A DNA stretch of 64,000 nucleotides from Zavarzinia compransoris (GCF_003173055.1 NZ_QGLF01000007.1:123328-187327), one strand, 5' to 3'. Counted from the first letter of the stretch, positions 37,499 to 49,036 are shown. The notes: a model not told the origin generated them from the letters alone. Made by a program: numbers and translations.

Positions 37499-37600
37499 AT
37501 AAAGGTTACAGACGGCGCGCCGGGCCCGGAATTCCTATGCAATCCCTATTTCTTTCCGGGGTGGCCGGTCTCGAACCTTTATGCCGCTTCGCGCCATAGT
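37499..37600 (+). promoter_or_regulatory. Candidate kdp promoter and operator region
   Basis: ATAAAGGTT (37499-37507) recurs inverted as AACCTTTAT (37574-37582). The second arm overlaps a weak -35 (TCGAAC, 37571-37576) followed 18 bases later by CATAGT (37595-37600). KdpE of E. coli binds AT-rich elements of this general kind upstream of kdpF, so these arms are candidate KdpE sites, but the match is loose. Confidence 0.35.
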
Positions 37601-37664
37601 CTTGCCGGATTTTCGCCGGCGCAGGCCGGGCTGGACAGCCGCCTTTCATGACGGAGCGAGCGCT

Positions 37665-37745
37665 ATGGATTTCGTCCTCATCGGCCTGACGGCCGCCTTC
37701 TTCGCGCTGGCGCTCGGCTATGTCCGGGCGTGCGACGCCCTGTAA
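37665..37745 (+). CDS. Small membrane protein ahead of kdpF
   Basis: A 26-residue open frame, MDFVLIGLTAAFFALALGYV followed by RACDAL, too short for routine gene calling. It is a single hydrophobic helix with a short polar tail. It lies 17 bases before kdpF in the same orientation. Similar short hydrophobic frames are found before kdpF in other bacteria, as far as I recall, usually unannotated. A role in the Kdp complex is inference. Confidence 0.55.
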   Translation: MDFVLIGLTAAFFALALGYVRACDAL

Positions 37746-37762
37746 CCATGGAAGGATCGGAA

Positions 37763-37852
37763 ATGCTTCTCGACTATGTGCTCGGCGGTGCCGTTTCCCT
37801 GATCGTCCTCGTCTATCTCACCTATGCCCTTATCCGTCCCGAGCGGTTCTGA
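37763..37852 (+). CDS. kdpF: Potassium-transporting ATPase small subunit KdpF
   Basis: A 29-residue single-span membrane peptide, MLLDYVLGGAVSLIVLVYLT then YALIRPERF. The C-terminal RPERF is the standard KdpF ending. KdpF stabilises the KdpABC complex in the inner membrane. It precedes kdpA by 33 bases. Confidence 0.92.
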   Translation: MLLDYVLGGAVSLIVLVYLTYALIRPERF

Positions 37853-37885
37853 CCGCGCGGTGCCGGTGCTTGGAAGGTTCGTTCC

Positions 37886-39589
37886 ATGACGTTCAACGGA
37901 TGGCTTCAGATCCTCGTCTTCTGCGGGATCGTCATTCTGCTCATTAAGCCGCTCGGCGGTTACATGACCCGGGTCTTCAACGGCGAGAAGACGCTGTTGT
38001 CGCCCCTGTTCCGGCCGCTCGAGCGCGGCCTCTACCGCCTCGCCGGCACCAGCGCGGCGGAGGAACAGCATTGGACCACCTATACCGCCGCCCTGCTGCT
38101 GTTCAGCCTGGCGGGGATGGTGCTGCTCTATGCGCTCCTGCGCTTCCAGGACGTCCTGCCGTTCAATCCCGCCGGCTTCGGCCCGCTGTCCCCGGAACTT
38201 TCCTTCAACACGGCGGCGAGTTTCGTCGGCAATACCAACTGGCAGTCCTACGGCGGCGAAACCACGGTATCCTATTTCACCCAGATGGCCGGGCTGACGG
38301 TGCAGAATTTCACCTCCGCCGCCAGCGGCATCGCCATCGCGGTGGCGGTGATCCGGGCGTTCGCGCGGAAATCGGCGAAGACGCTGGGGAATTTCTGGGT
38401 CGACCTGACCCGCTCCATCCTCTACGTCCTGCTGCCGATCTGCGTGGTCGGGACGCTGGTCCTGGTCTTCCAGGGCGTGCCCCAGAACCTCGACCCCTAT
38501 ACGGTCGCGACCACGCTGGAGGGCGGGCAGCAGACCATCGCGCAAGGCCCCGTCGCCTCGCAGATGATGATCAAGCACCTGGGCACCAACGGCGGCGGCT
38601 TCTTCAACGCCAATGCCGCCCATCCCTTCGAGAATCCGACCGCGCTGGTCAACCTGATCCATATGGTTTCAATCTTCGCCATCGGCGCGGCGCTGACCAA
38701 TGTCTTCGGCCGCATGGTCGGCGACGAGCGGCAGGGCTGGGCGATCTTCGCCGCCATGGGCGTGCTGTTCATCGCCGGCGTCGCTGTCTGTTATTGGGCC
38801 GAGGCGGCGGGCAACCCGCTGGTCCAGGCCCTCGGCATCGAGGGCGGCAACATGGAGGGCAAGGAAACCCGCTTCGGCATTTCCCTGTCGGCCCTGTTCG
38901 CCGTCATCACCACCGCCGCCTCCTGCGGCGCGGTCAATGCCATGCACGGCAGTTTCATGGCGCTGGGTGGCATGATCCCGCTGATCAACATGATGCTGGG
39001 CGAGGTCGTCATCGGCGGTGTCGGCGCCGGTCTCTACGGCATGTTGCTGTTCGTCGTGGTCGCGATCTTCGTCGCCGGGCTGATGGTCGGCCGTACGCCG
39101 GAATATCTCGGCAAGAAGATCGAGGCGCGGGAGGTGAAGATGGCCATGCTGGCGCTCCTCATCCTGCCGCTGTCGATGCTGGGCTTCACGGCCGTCGCCG
39201 TGGTCCTCGAGACCGGGGTCGCCTCCATGGGCAATCCGGGCCCCCATGGCTTTGCCGAGGCGCTTTATGCCTATGTCTCGGCGACCGCCAACAACGGCTC
39301 GGCCTTCGGCGGCCTGTCGGCCAATACGCCCTGGTACAATGTTACGCTCGGCATCGCCATCCTGATCGGGCGCTTCGCCATGATCGTCCCGGTCATGGCC
39401 ATGGCGGGGGCGCTGGCCGCGAAGCGCGCCGTGCCCGCCTCCGCCGGCACCTTCCCGACCACGGGGCCGCTCTTCGTCGGGCTTCTGATTGGTGTCGTCC
39501 TGATCATGGGCGGGCTGGAATTCTTCCCGGCCCTGGCGCTTGGCCCCATCGTCGAACATCTGGCGCTGGCGGCCGGCCAGAGCTTCTGA
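37886..39589 (+). CDS. kdpA: Potassium-transporting ATPase potassium-binding subunit KdpA
   Basis: The 567-aa channel-like subunit that selects and translocates K+ in the high-affinity Kdp pump. It is polytopic throughout; the four selectivity-filter loops are visible in [17 protein letters not shown], the [21 protein letters not shown] region, [14 protein letters not shown] and the [12 protein letters not shown] region. Length is complete. It starts with ATG 37886 and is followed by kdpB after 39 bases. Confidence 0.97.
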   Translation: MTFNGWLQILVFCGIVILLIKPLGGYMTRVFNGEKTLLSPLFRPLERGLYRLAGTSAAEEQHWTTYTAALLLFSLAGMVLLYALLRFQDVLPFNPAGFGPLSPELSFNTAASFVGNTNWQSYGGETTVSYFTQMAGLTVQNFTSAASGIAIAVAVIRAFARKSAKTLGNFWVDLTRSILYVLLPICVVGTLVLVFQGVPQNLDPYTVATTLEGGQQTIAQGPVASQMMIKHLGTNGGGFFNANAAHPFENPTALVNLIHMVSIFAIGAALTNVFGRMVGDERQGWAIFAAMGVLFIAGVAVCYWAEAAGNPLVQALGIEGGNMEGKETRFGISLSALFAVITTAASCGAVNAMHGSFMALGGMIPLINMMLGEVVIGGVGAGLYGMLLFVVVAIFVAGLMVGRTPEYLGKKIEAREVKMAMLALLILPLSMLGFTAVAVVLETGVASMGNPGPHGFAEALYAYVSATANNGSAFGGLSANTPWYNVTLGIAILIGRFAMIVPVMAMAGALAAKRAVPASAGTFPTTGPLFVGLLIGVVLIMGGLEFFPALALGPIVEHLALAAGQSF

Positions 39590-39628
39590 CCGCGGCGAAA
39601 TCGAACGGTATTACAGGTGGAGCTTCGC

Positions 39629-41683
<2,055 letters not shown>

Positions 41684-41694
41684 AGGAACCTGCC

Positions 41695-42264
41695 ATGTTC
41701 AAGCAATTGCAACCCGCCATCGTCATGACCGTCGCCCTGACGGTCGTCACCGGCATCGTCTACCCGCTCGGCATGACCGGGATCGCGCAGGCGCTGTTCC
41801 CGGATCAGGCCGGCGGCAGCCTGATCGAGCGCGACGGCAAGATCGTCGGCTCGGCCCTGATCGGCCAGGCCTTCGCTAGCGACCGCTATTTCCACGGCCG
41901 CCCGTCCGCGGCGGGGGCGGGCTATAACGCGGCCGGTTCCTCGGGCTCGAACCTGGCGCCGACCAGCGCCCGGCTGATCGAGCGCATCCGCACCGATGCC
42001 GCGGCGCTGAAGGCGGAGAATGCCGGCGCGCCGGTGCCGATCGATCTCGTCACCGCCTCGGGCAGCGGGCTCGATCCCCATATCACGCCCGAGGCCGCCT
42101 ATGTCCAGATCCCCCGCGTTGCCAAGGCGCGCGGCCTGGAGGAAGCTGCGCTGCGCGCCCTGGTCTCATCCCATGTCGAGGGCCGGCAGCTGGGGATCCT
42201 GGGTGAGCCTGTCGTCAACGTGCTGGCCCTGAACCTGGCGCTGGATGCCGCCGGCTCGCGCTGA
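41695..42264 (+). CDS. kdpC: Potassium-transporting ATPase subunit KdpC
   Basis: A 189-aa protein with one N-terminal membrane span ([20 protein letters not shown]) and a periplasmic domain, with [32 protein letters not shown] and [13 protein letters not shown] motifs typical of KdpC. KdpC increases the apparent ATP affinity of the pump. It ends 39 bases before kdpD. Confidence 0.97.
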   Translation: MFKQLQPAIVMTVALTVVTGIVYPLGMTGIAQALFPDQAGGSLIERDGKIVGSALIGQAFASDRYFHGRPSAAGAGYNAAGSSGSNLAPTSARLIERIRTDAAALKAENAGAPVPIDLVTASGSGLDPHITPEAAYVQIPRVAKARGLEEAALRALVSSHVEGRQLGILGEPVVNVLALNLALDAAGSR

Positions 42265-42303
42265 GCCCCGGGGCCGGGCCGCCTTTGCCACGAAACGGTG
42301 CCG

Positions 42304-45006
42304 ATGACGGAAAACGATCTCGATACGGACAAGCGGCCTTCCCCCGACGCCCTGCTGGAAAGCGCCAACCGCGAGGGGCGAGGCCAGCTGAAGATCTTTC
42401 TCGGCGCCGCCCCCGGCGTCGGCAAGACCTATGAGATGCTGATGTCGGGCCGGGCGCGCCGGGCCGACGGTGTCGACGTCGTCGTCGGCGTCGTCGAAAG
42501 CCATGGCCGCAAGGAGACGGAGGCCCTGTTGCAGGGCTTCGAGATCATGCCCCGGGTGACGGTCGACTACCGGGGGCGGGTGCTCGACGAGATGGACCTG
42601 GACGGGCTCCTGGCGCGGAAGCCGGCGCTCGCCCTGGTCGACGAACTGGCCCATAGCAATGCCCCGGGCAGCCGGCACCACAAGCGCTATCTCGACGTTC
42701 TCGAACTGCTCGACCGGGGCATCGACGTCTATACCACCCTGAACATCCAGCATGTCGAAAGCCTGAACGACGTCGTCGCCCAGATCACGCGCATCCGGGT
42801 GCGGGAGACAGTGCCCGATTCCATCATCGACCGGGCCGACGATATCGAAATCATCGACCTGACGCCGGACGACCTGATCAAGCGGCTGCACGACGGCAAG
42901 GTCTATGTCCCGAAGACAGCGACCCGGGCGCTGGAGAATTACTTCTCGCCCGGCAACCTGACGGCGCTGCGGGAACTGGCCCTGCGCCGGACCGCGCAGC
43001 GGGTCGACGACCAATTGCTCAGCCACATGCGCTCCCACGCGATCCAGGGGCCGTGGGCGGCGGGGGAACGGGTGCTCGTCTGTATCGGCGCCTTCGCGCG
43101 GGGGCCGTCCCTGGTGCGCTATGCCCGGCGCCAGGCGGACCGGCTGCGCGCGCCCTGGGCCGCCCTCTATGTCGAGACGCCGCGCGCCCTCGGCATGTCG
43201 GAAGCGGACAAGGACCAGGTCGCCGCCACCCTGCGCCTGGCCGAGCAATTGGGCGGCGAGGCGATCATCCTGCCGGGGCAGGAGATCGCGAAGGAAATCC
43301 TGCGCTACGCGACGGCCAACAACTACACCCATATCATCGTCGGCAAGCCCGACAAGCCGCGCTGGCGGGAATGGCTCGGCGGCTCGCTGTCCCATGAATT
43401 GATCCGGGGGGCGGGCGATATCAGCGTCCACGTCATCTCCGGCCGGGCGGGGCCGCCGCCGGCCAACCGCGGGGTCGCGGCGGCGGCGGCCCCCCGGCTC
43501 GACCCGAAACCCTATGCGCTCAGCACCGCCTATCTCGGCCTCGCCCTTCTGGGCGGTGCCGTGCTCGACCGGTTCCTGGATGTCCAGAACATCGCCCTGG
43601 TCTTTCTCACGGCGGTGCTGGCCTCCGCCCTCAGCGGCGGGCTGTGGCCCGCGCTGTTCGCCTCCGTCGCCGGGGCGCTGGTGTTCAACTTCTTCTTCCT
43701 GGCGCCGCTCTATACGTTCACCATCGGCAGCCCGGAAAGCATCGTCGCCTTCGTCTTCTTCCTGGGCGTGGCGGTCGTCTCCAGCAATCTCGCCGCCCGC
43801 GTGCACCGGCAGGCGGCGGCGGCGCGACAGCGGGCGCGCATGACCGAGGATCTCTACCTCTTCTCGCGGAAACTGGCCGAGGCGGCCACCCTCGACGACG
43901 TGCTCTGGGCGACGGCCTATCAGATGGCGTCGATGCTGCGGGTGCGCGTGGTCATCCTGCTGCCGGAGAACGAGTCCCTTGCGGTCAGGGCGGGTTATCC
44001 GCCGGACGATACGCTGGTCGATGCCGATATCGCCGCCGCCCGCTGGGCCTGGGAACACGACCGCCCGGCGGGCCGCGGCGCCGAGACCTTGCCCGGGGCC
44101 GCCCGCCTCTACATGCCCCTGCGGACCGGTCGGCGGGCGGTCGGTGTCGTCGGCCTCGACAGCGACAGGCAGGGGCCGCTGCTCTCACCCGAGCGGCAGC
44201 GGCTGTTCGATGCCCTGGCCGATCAGGCGGCGCTGGCGATCGAACGCATCCAGCTCGTCGCCGATGTCGACAAGGCGCGGCTGGCCGCCGAGGCGGAAAA
44301 GCTGCGCGCCGCCCTGCTGCGCTCGATCTCGCATGACCTGCGCACGCCGCTGTCGGCCATCCTCGGCACCGCCAGCGCGCTGCGCGACTTTGCCCCAAGC
44401 ATGCCCGAAGCCGACCGCGCCGACCTGCTGGCGACCGTGGTCGACGAGGCGGAGCGGCTGAACCGCTTCATCGCCAACCTGCTGGACATGACCAGGATCG
44501 AGGCCGGGGCGCTGGAGCCCAATGCCTCGGGCCATTTCGTCGGCGATATCGTCGCGACGGCGCTGCGCCGCGCCGCCAAGGTGACGGGGCCGCGCCGGAT
44601 CGAGATCGACATGCCGGGCGACCTGCCCATGCTCAGGCTGGACGCGGTCCTGTTCGAACAGGTGCTGTTCAACCTTCTCGACAATGCCGCCAAATATACC
44701 CCGCCGGCCTCGACCATCGGGGTCCGGGCCTGGGCGGAGGGCGCCGCCGTCGCCATCCAGGTGACGGACGAGGGGCCGGGCATCCCGCCGGACAGCCTGG
44801 AGCGGGTCTTCGACAGTTTCTACCGTGTCGGCAAGACCGACAGCGTGCGGGCGGGAACCGGGCTCGGGCTTTCGATCTGCCGCGGCTTCGTCGAAGCCAT
44901 GGGCGGCACGATCGCGGCCGGGAACCGGACCGACCGCAAGGGCGCCGTGTTCACCATCAGGATGCCGGTGCCCGACCAAACCCAGCTCTTGGACGAAGCG
45001 ACATGA
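42304..45006 (+). CDS. kdpD: Sensor histidine kinase KdpD
   Basis: A 900-aa kinase that senses K+ limitation and turgor and phosphorylates KdpE. Domain order: N-terminal KdpD domain with Walker A GAAPGVGKT (34-42) and VDELAHSNAPGSRHHKRYLD, a universal-stress-protein-like domain, a four-helix DUF4118 membrane region (about 400-500), a GAF-like domain, HisKA with His677 in SISHDLRTPLSAILG, and HATPase with NLLDNAAKYTPP and GTGLGLSICRGF. ATG 42304 is preferred; the in-frame GTG 42298 is an alternative. Its stop overlaps the kdpE ATG. Confidence 0.96.
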   Translation: MTENDLDTDKRPSPDALLESANREGRGQLKIFLGAAPGVGKTYEMLMSGRARRADGVDVVVGVVESHGRKETEALLQGFEIMPRVTVDYRGRVLDEMDLDGLLARKPALALVDELAHSNAPGSRHHKRYLDVLELLDRGIDVYTTLNIQHVESLNDVVAQITRIRVRETVPDSIIDRADDIEIIDLTPDDLIKRLHDGKVYVPKTATRALENYFSPGNLTALRELALRRTAQRVDDQLLSHMRSHAIQGPWAAGERVLVCIGAFARGPSLVRYARRQADRLRAPWAALYVETPRALGMSEADKDQVAATLRLAEQLGGEAIILPGQEIAKEILRYATANNYTHIIVGKPDKPRWREWLGGSLSHELIRGAGDISVHVISGRAGPPPANRGVAAAAAPRLDPKPYALSTAYLGLALLGGAVLDRFLDVQNIALVFLTAVLASALSGGLWPALFASVAGALVFNFFFLAPLYTFTIGSPESIVAFVFFLGVAVVSSNLAARVHRQAAAARQRARMTEDLYLFSRKLAEAATLDDVLWATAYQMASMLRVRVVILLPENESLAVRAGYPPDDTLVDADIAAARWAWEHDRPAGRGAETLPGAARLYMPLRTGRRAVGVVGLDSDRQGPLLSPERQRLFDALADQAALAIERIQLVADVDKARLAAEAEKLRAALLRSISHDLRTPLSAILGTASALRDFAPSMPEADRADLLATVVDEAERLNRFIANLLDMTRIEAGALEPNASGHFVGDIVATALRRAAKVTGPRRIEIDMPGDLPMLRLDAVLFEQVLFNLLDNAAKYTPPASTIGVRAWAEGAAVAIQVTDEGPGIPPDSLERVFDSFYRVGKTDSVRAGTGLGLSICRGFVEAMGGTIAAGNRTDRKGAVFTIRMPVPDQTQLLDEAT

Positions 45007-45725
45007 CGGGCACCAACGTCAGGATATTGGTCGTCGACGACGAGCCGGCCATCCGCAAGCTGGTCCGCGTCGGCCTCGGGGCCCAGGGCTACGACATTCT
45101 CGAAGCGGGCACGGCGGCGCAGGCGATGGAGGCGGTCAGGGCCGGCCGGCCGGAACTCGTCCTGCTCGACCTCGGGCTGCCGGACATGGCGGGCCTCGAC
45201 CTTCTGGCAAGGTGGCGCGCCCAGCCCCTGGACCTGCCCATCGTCATTCTGTCCAGCCGGACCGACGAGGCGGGCATCGTCAATGCGCTCGAGCTGGGCG
45301 CCGACGATTACGTGACCAAGCCGTTCGGCCTGAAGGAACTGGTGGCGCGCATCCGCGTCGCCCTCCGCCACCGGCTGCAGCAGCAGGGGGAACGGCCGGT
45401 GTTCCAGACCGGCGAGCTTTCGGTCGATCTCGTCCGCCGCCTGGTCAAGGTCGGCGGCCGGGACGTGAAGCTGTCGCCGAAGGAATACGAGATCCTGCGC
45501 ATCCTGGTCCAGCATGCGGGCAAGGTGATCACCCACCGGCATCTTCTGGCCCAGGTCTGGACCGGGGCGACGGATGTCCAGTATCTCCGGGTCTATGTCC
45601 GCCAGCTGCGCCAGAAGATCGAGCGCAGCCCGGACGAGCCGCATTACATCCTGACCGAGACCGGCGTCGGCTACCGCCTGCGCGAGGCCGATCCCGAGCC
45701 TGCCCCTCCCGAGCCCGCACCTTGA
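45003..45725 (+). CDS. kdpE: Response regulator KdpE
   Basis: A 240-aa OmpR/PhoB-type regulator: receiver with acidic pocket Asp12-Asp13, phosphoacceptor Asp56 in VLLDLGLPD, and Lys in TKPF, then a winged-helix DNA-binding domain (about 135-228) with KLSPKEYEILRILVQHAGKV and RVYVRQLRQKIE. It should activate the kdp promoter on K+ starvation. The start overlaps kdpD as ATGA. It converges on the LytTR regulator gene with a 7-base gap. Confidence 0.96.
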   Translation: MTGTNVRILVVDDEPAIRKLVRVGLGAQGYDILEAGTAAQAMEAVRAGRPELVLLDLGLPDMAGLDLLARWRAQPLDLPIVILSSRTDEAGIVNALELGADDYVTKPFGLKELVARIRVALRHRLQQQGERPVFQTGELSVDLVRRLVKVGGRDVKLSPKEYEILRILVQHAGKVITHRHLLAQVWTGATDVQYLRVYVRQLRQKIERSPDEPHYILTETGVGYRLREADPEPAPPEPAP

Positions 45726-45732
45726 GCGCGGT

Positions 45733-46467
45733 TCAGCGCACCGGCCCGAGCAGGAACTGGCGAAGCGCGCTGCGGCCGGCACGGCCGATCGCGATGGGCG
45801 ACGCCAGCCCCGCCAGATGGACCAGGGCACTGTTGCGGTCCGGGGTTTCGATGCGCTCGATCCGTTCCGTATTCAGGATCAGGGAACGGCTGATGCGGCG
45901 GAACATGGGCTTCGGCAGCATTTCCTCCAGCCGCCCGATCAGGGCATTGGCCAGCAGCGGCGCCTCATCCTCCAGGTAGAGGCGGGTATAGTCGCGCTCC
46001 GCCTCCAGGCAGAGAATGCGCCGGCAGTCGACCATGCGCGTCTCGCGGCCGTTGGAAACCTGCACCGAGCGCGGCTGGGGGCGGGCCGCGGGCCGGTGCT
46101 GCTGGATCGCCGCCTCGGCCTTCAAGGTCCGCTCGAGGCGCTGCACGGCGACGGCGAAACGCGCCGGGTCCAGCGGCTTCAGCAGAAAATCCACGACCTG
46201 GAAATCGAAGGCGCGCAGCGCATGGTCCGAATGGGCGGTGACGAAGATCACCTTGGGCGGCCGGGCCAGGGCGGCCAGGAGATCGAAGCTGGTGGCCCCG
46301 CCGATTTCGATGTCGAGAAAGGCGGCGTCGGGCCGGGTCTCCTCGATCAGCCGGGCCGCCTCGGGGACGGTGGCGGCCTGGCCGACCAGGTCCAGCCCCG
46401 CGGCCTCGATCAGCCGGGCCAGGCCGCGGCGGGCCGCCGGCTCGTCGTCGACCAGGATCGCCCTCAC
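45733..46467 (-). CDS. LytTR-family response regulator
   Basis: A 244-aa protein with a receiver domain (Asp7-Asp8 pocket, phosphoacceptor Asp52 in AAFLDIEIG, Lys in FLLKPLDP) and a C-terminal LytTR DNA-binding domain (about 135-240; RILCLEAERDYTRLYLED and FRRISRSLILNTERIERI). LytTR regulators bind paired direct repeats about 21 bp apart, and such pairs occur upstream of both neighbouring kinase genes. It starts with GTG (46465-46467), overlapping the stop of the upstream kinase gene, so the two are translationally coupled. Targets probably include the kinase promoters and perhaps the adhesin. Confidence 0.92.
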   Translation of the reverse strand: MRAILVDDEPAARRGLARLIEAAGLDLVGQAATVPEAARLIEETRPDAAFLDIEIGGATSFDLLAALARPPKVIFVTAHSDHALRAFDFQVVDFLLKPLDPARFAVAVQRLERTLKAEAAIQQHRPAARPQPRSVQVSNGRETRMVDCRRILCLEAERDYTRLYLEDEAPLLANALIGRLEEMLPKPMFRRISRSLILNTERIERIETPDRNSALVHLAGLASPIAIGRAGRSALRQFLLGPVR

Positions 46468-47504
46468 CGGGGCATCCCTTCGAGGCGGAGCACGGTGAGC
46501 ACGTCGCCCCCCTCCTGCCGGCGGCTCAGGTCATGGCGGCCCGGATAATGCAGGGCGAGGCGGGGTTCCAGGGGCGGCAGGGGGGTGCGCTGGCCCCGGC
46601 TGTCGTGGAAGCGCAGGTCGCCGCTGCTGCGGATCCCGATCGTCAGATCGTCGCCGGCGACGGCGAAGGTGACCTCGATCGCAACCTCGCCGTCGGCGTT
46701 CGGGATACCGCAGACGACCGCCGCCTCGACCAGCGGGATGACCAGGAAGGTGGGCAGCAGGCGGTCGCGGGCTTCCGGATCGGCCTCGATCCGGTGGACG
46801 AGGCGCCGGTCGTCGCGCAGGGCGTGAATGCCGAGAAACGAGCGGATGGCGCTGATTTCCGCGGCAACCGGGGCAAAGGGGATATCCGCCGTATCCATCG
46901 ACAGGCGCAGGTAATTGGTCATTTCGCGCAGCCGGCTCAGGGCGCGCTTCGGCCGGTCGTTGATATCGACCGCAAGCAGGTTCAGGCCGCTGAAGATGAA
47001 ATGCGGGTCCAATTGCTGGCGCAGGCGCCGGACTTCGGCGTGTTCCGCCTCGCGCTCCGCCTTCAGGGCGCGCAGGGCCGCCTGATTGGCCAGAAACTGG
47101 ATATGCAGCCACAGGCCGGCGAAATTGAAGGTAGAGAAGATGAAGAAGTAATAGATGAAGCGATGCGCGATGTTCAGGTTCAGGCGGCCCATGCCGAAAG
47201 CCGCCTGGCGCTCGCTGACCAGGACCAATGCCAGCATGGCCACGGTCGAGACCAGGGCGAGGCCGAAGGTCACCGCCACCGCCCTTATATCGAAGCCCGA
47301 GGTCGCGCCGTGCCGGATCAGATACTGGTTGATGCCGAGGACGAGAACGAAGGCCGTGTCCATGGCCAGGGAAAAGGCGATCACGGCCGGCTTGTCGTCG
47401 AGGGCGCTGAAGCGGGCGATCAGGCCGAAGACATAGATTGAAAAGGCGCCGAACACGAAAAGAAGGACGGCGCCGCGATCACGCTTTTTCTCAGGCAGAT
47501 CCAT
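46464..47504 (-). CDS. LytS-type histidine kinase homologue with degenerate ATP-binding motifs (probable pseudokinase)
   Basis: A 346-aa membrane protein with about four N-terminal spans, then a His_kinase domain with RRLRQQLDPHFIFSGLNLL, keeping the phosphoacceptor His. The catalytic domain is altered: the N box reads PLVEAAVVCG where its paralogue at 47882-49036 has PLVENAVKYG, so the Mg/ATP-binding Asn is lost; the G1-like IRSSGDL replaces VGNTGDL; and the GTGTGLSNL box is absent (TPLPPLEPRL instead). It is unlikely to bind ATP normally. The frame is intact and coupled to the regulator gene, so it is not a simple pseudogene; a phosphoryl relay or heterodimer partner role is inferred. Confidence 0.88.
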   Translation of the reverse strand: MDLPEKKRDRGAVLLFVFGAFSIYVFGLIARFSALDDKPAVIAFSLAMDTAFVLVLGINQYLIRHGATSGFDIRAVAVTFGLALVSTVAMLALVLVSERQAAFGMGRLNLNIAHRFIYYFFIFSTFNFAGLWLHIQFLANQAALRALKAEREAEHAEVRRLRQQLDPHFIFSGLNLLAVDINDRPKRALSRLREMTNYLRLSMDTADIPFAPVAAEISAIRSFLGIHALRDDRRLVHRIEADPEARDRLLPTFLVIPLVEAAVVCGIPNADGEVAIEVTFAVAGDDLTIGIRSSGDLRFHDSRGQRTPLPPLEPRLALHYPGRHDLSRRQEGGDVLTVLRLEGMPR

Positions 47505-47638
47505 CGTGAAACCGCACGAAAAAATGGTAAAACCGGTCTCATGCTCGCGAACAAGAACCGAATCCTGCCGAACACTATAGGGCGTTGACGGGGTGTGGCC
47601 ACGGGCCTTCTACAGCCGGATGGCCCGATTTCTCATTA

Positions 47639-47644
47639 ACTATA
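47639..47644 (-). promoter_or_regulatory. Candidate -10 element of the pseudokinase-LytTR operon
   Basis: The minus strand reads TATAGT at 47644 down to 47639, a 5/6 match to the -10 consensus, 135 bases upstream of the pseudokinase ATG. It abuts the proximal copy of the LytTR-type direct repeat, so the repeat pair covers the spacer and -35 zone. The leader would be long, roughly 130 bases. Confidence 0.5.
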
Positions 47645-47677
47645 CCCGTTTCGTCGCCTAATTTTCCCGCTTCGTCG
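47645..47677. promoter_or_regulatory. LytTR-type direct repeat pair 1
   Basis: CCCGTTTCGTCG (47645-47656) and CCCGCTTCGTCG (47666-47677), differing at one base, are spaced 21 bases start to start, two helical turns. This is the spacing of known LytTR sites such as those of YpdB. The same element occurs upstream of the second kinase, in the same orientation relative to that gene. Confidence 0.7.
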
Positions 47678-47690
47678 ATCGCCGTTTGTT

Positions 47691-47867
47691 GCCCGGGGGG
47701 CAGGGCGCCAATGATCGGCCCGTATCGCCGCAGCCCATGAGGCGATCATTTTCCCCGGGCCAAGCCGCACGCCCGCTGGTAAGGCCATACTGGGGAAGCG
47801 GGCACCGGGGCGACCAGCGCCCGTGCCCAGGGGGATGGGATCGCCATGATGCCATCCCCCCTTTTTC
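47691..47867 (+). ncRNA. Candidate structured RNA between the two kinase genes
   Basis: This gene-free stretch contains a nested stem (47691-47698 with 47753-47760, and 47710-47717 with 47743-47750), an alternative stem ATCGCC/GGCGAT (47724-47729 with 47741-47746) that competes with the inner one, a strong 11-bp hairpin with a 2-base bulge (47800-47828), and a final 9-bp stem (47830-47838 with 47852-47860) followed by CTTTTT. The T run is in the right place only for plus-strand transcription, and no plus-strand gene is present. It may instead be the 3' region of the second kinase transcript. No promoter is convincing. Confidence 0.35.
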
Positions 47868-47881
47868 CCGACCGTCGGGGA

Positions 47882-49036
47882 TCACTCGGGCTCCCCCGCC
47901 AGGCGCAGGCGGACGATGGCCATCGGGCCTTCCTGCCGCATTTCGAAGCTGTGGCGCCCGGGGTAGTGAAGTTTCAGCCGGTTGCGCAGGTTGCTGAGCC
48001 CGGTGCCGGTGCCCGCCACCCCCTGGATCTGGCTGCCGAAGCGCAGGTCGCCGGTATTGCCGACGGTGACGAGAAGATCGTCGCCGGCAGCCTGGAAGCC
48101 GAGGGCGATCCGGATCAGGCCGTCGTCGCCGGCGAAGCCGTATTTCACCGCGTTCTCGACCAGGGGCTGGACGAGGAAGGTCGGGATCATCCGGTCGCGC
48201 GCCGCGCCGTCCACGTCGATGTCGTAGAGAAGGCGCGGCGCGAAGCGCCCGACCTGCACTTCCAGGTAGGAGTGCAGGGCCGCCACCTCGGCCGAGACGG
48301 GAATGAAGGGAATTTCCGCCGTATCCAGCGAATAGCGCAGGTAATTGGCCATTTCGCGCAGCATGGCCAGGGCCTTCTGCGGCTGGTCCATGATGTCGAC
48401 GGCGATCATGTTCAAGCCGTTGAAGATGAAATGCGGGTCCAGCTGCTGGCGCAGGCGCCGCACCTCGGCGAGATTGACCTCGCGCTCGGCCGCCGCCACC
48501 CGCAGGTTTTCGCGAAAGCGGACATGAAGCCAGAGGGTGAGGGAATTCACCGTCAGCGGGATGAAGAAATTATAGGACGCCCGGTGCTGCAGCGGCATCT
48601 GCAGCGTGTGGAACTGCAGGAGCGCCGTGTCCTCGACCGCGACCGTCACCGCCACCATGAAGACCGAGGTCAGCGCCGACAGCAGCACGACGATGCCCCA
48701 GGCCGCGAGCCCCAGGTCGGCGATCCGGCTGCGGCGGATGAAGGCGCGGGACAGCAGCAGGACGGCGATCATCAGCGTGTCGATGCCGAGGGAAAACAGC
48801 CGCGAGGCCAGCGGTGTCGGCAGCACGTCGAAGCGGACGAGAATGCCGAAGCCGTAGATGATGAAGATCATGAAGGGGAACAGGCGCCAGAAATGATCCG
48901 TCTCCGGATCCCGGCCGTATTCCCCCCGCGGCTTCCGGTGCCGGCCGAAGCACCGCAGCGCGGCGAAAAGGCTGGTGCCCCCCCCGTCCTGACCATCGGC
49001 GGCCCCCGGCCCGGGCATGGATGATTTCGCGGCCAA
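47882..49036 (-). CDS. LytS-type sensor histidine kinase
   Basis: A 384-aa kinase with several N-terminal membrane spans (about 50-175) and a His_kinase/HATPase module: RRLRQQLDPHFIFNGLNMIA with the phosphoacceptor His, N box LVQPLVENAVKYG, and G box GTGTGLSNLRNRL, all intact. Its input is unknown. It is a close paralogue of the degenerate kinase encoded downstream, from which it is separated by 377 bases containing direct repeats and hairpins. It should phosphorylate the LytTR regulator. Its start region shares a 191-base divergent intergenic space with the adhesin gene. Confidence 0.92.
   Translation of the reverse strand: MAAKSSMPGPGAADGQDGGGTSLFAALRCFGRHRKPRGEYGRDPETDHFWRLFPFMIFIIYGFGILVRFDVLPTPLASRLFSLGIDTLMIAVLLLSRAFIRRSRIADLGLAAWGIVVLLSALTSVFMVAVTVAVEDTALLQFHTLQMPLQHRASYNFFIPLTVNSLTLWLHVRFRENLRVAAAEREVNLAEVRRLRQQLDPHFIFNGLNMIAVDIMDQPQKALAMLREMANYLRYSLDTAEIPFIPVSAEVAALHSYLEVQVGRFAPRLLYDIDVDGAARDRMIPTFLVQPLVENAVKYGFAGDDGLIRIALGFQAAGDDLLVTVGNTGDLRFGSQIQGVAGTGTGLSNLRNRLKLHYPGRHSFEMRQEGPMAIVRLRLAGEPE

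Noticed and set aside
46464..47504. Calling the degenerate kinase a pseudogene
   Set aside because: The frame is uninterrupted, of normal length, retains the phosphoacceptor motif and membrane region and is translationally coupled to the LytTR regulator, so loss of catalytic motifs alone is better described as a pseudokinase.
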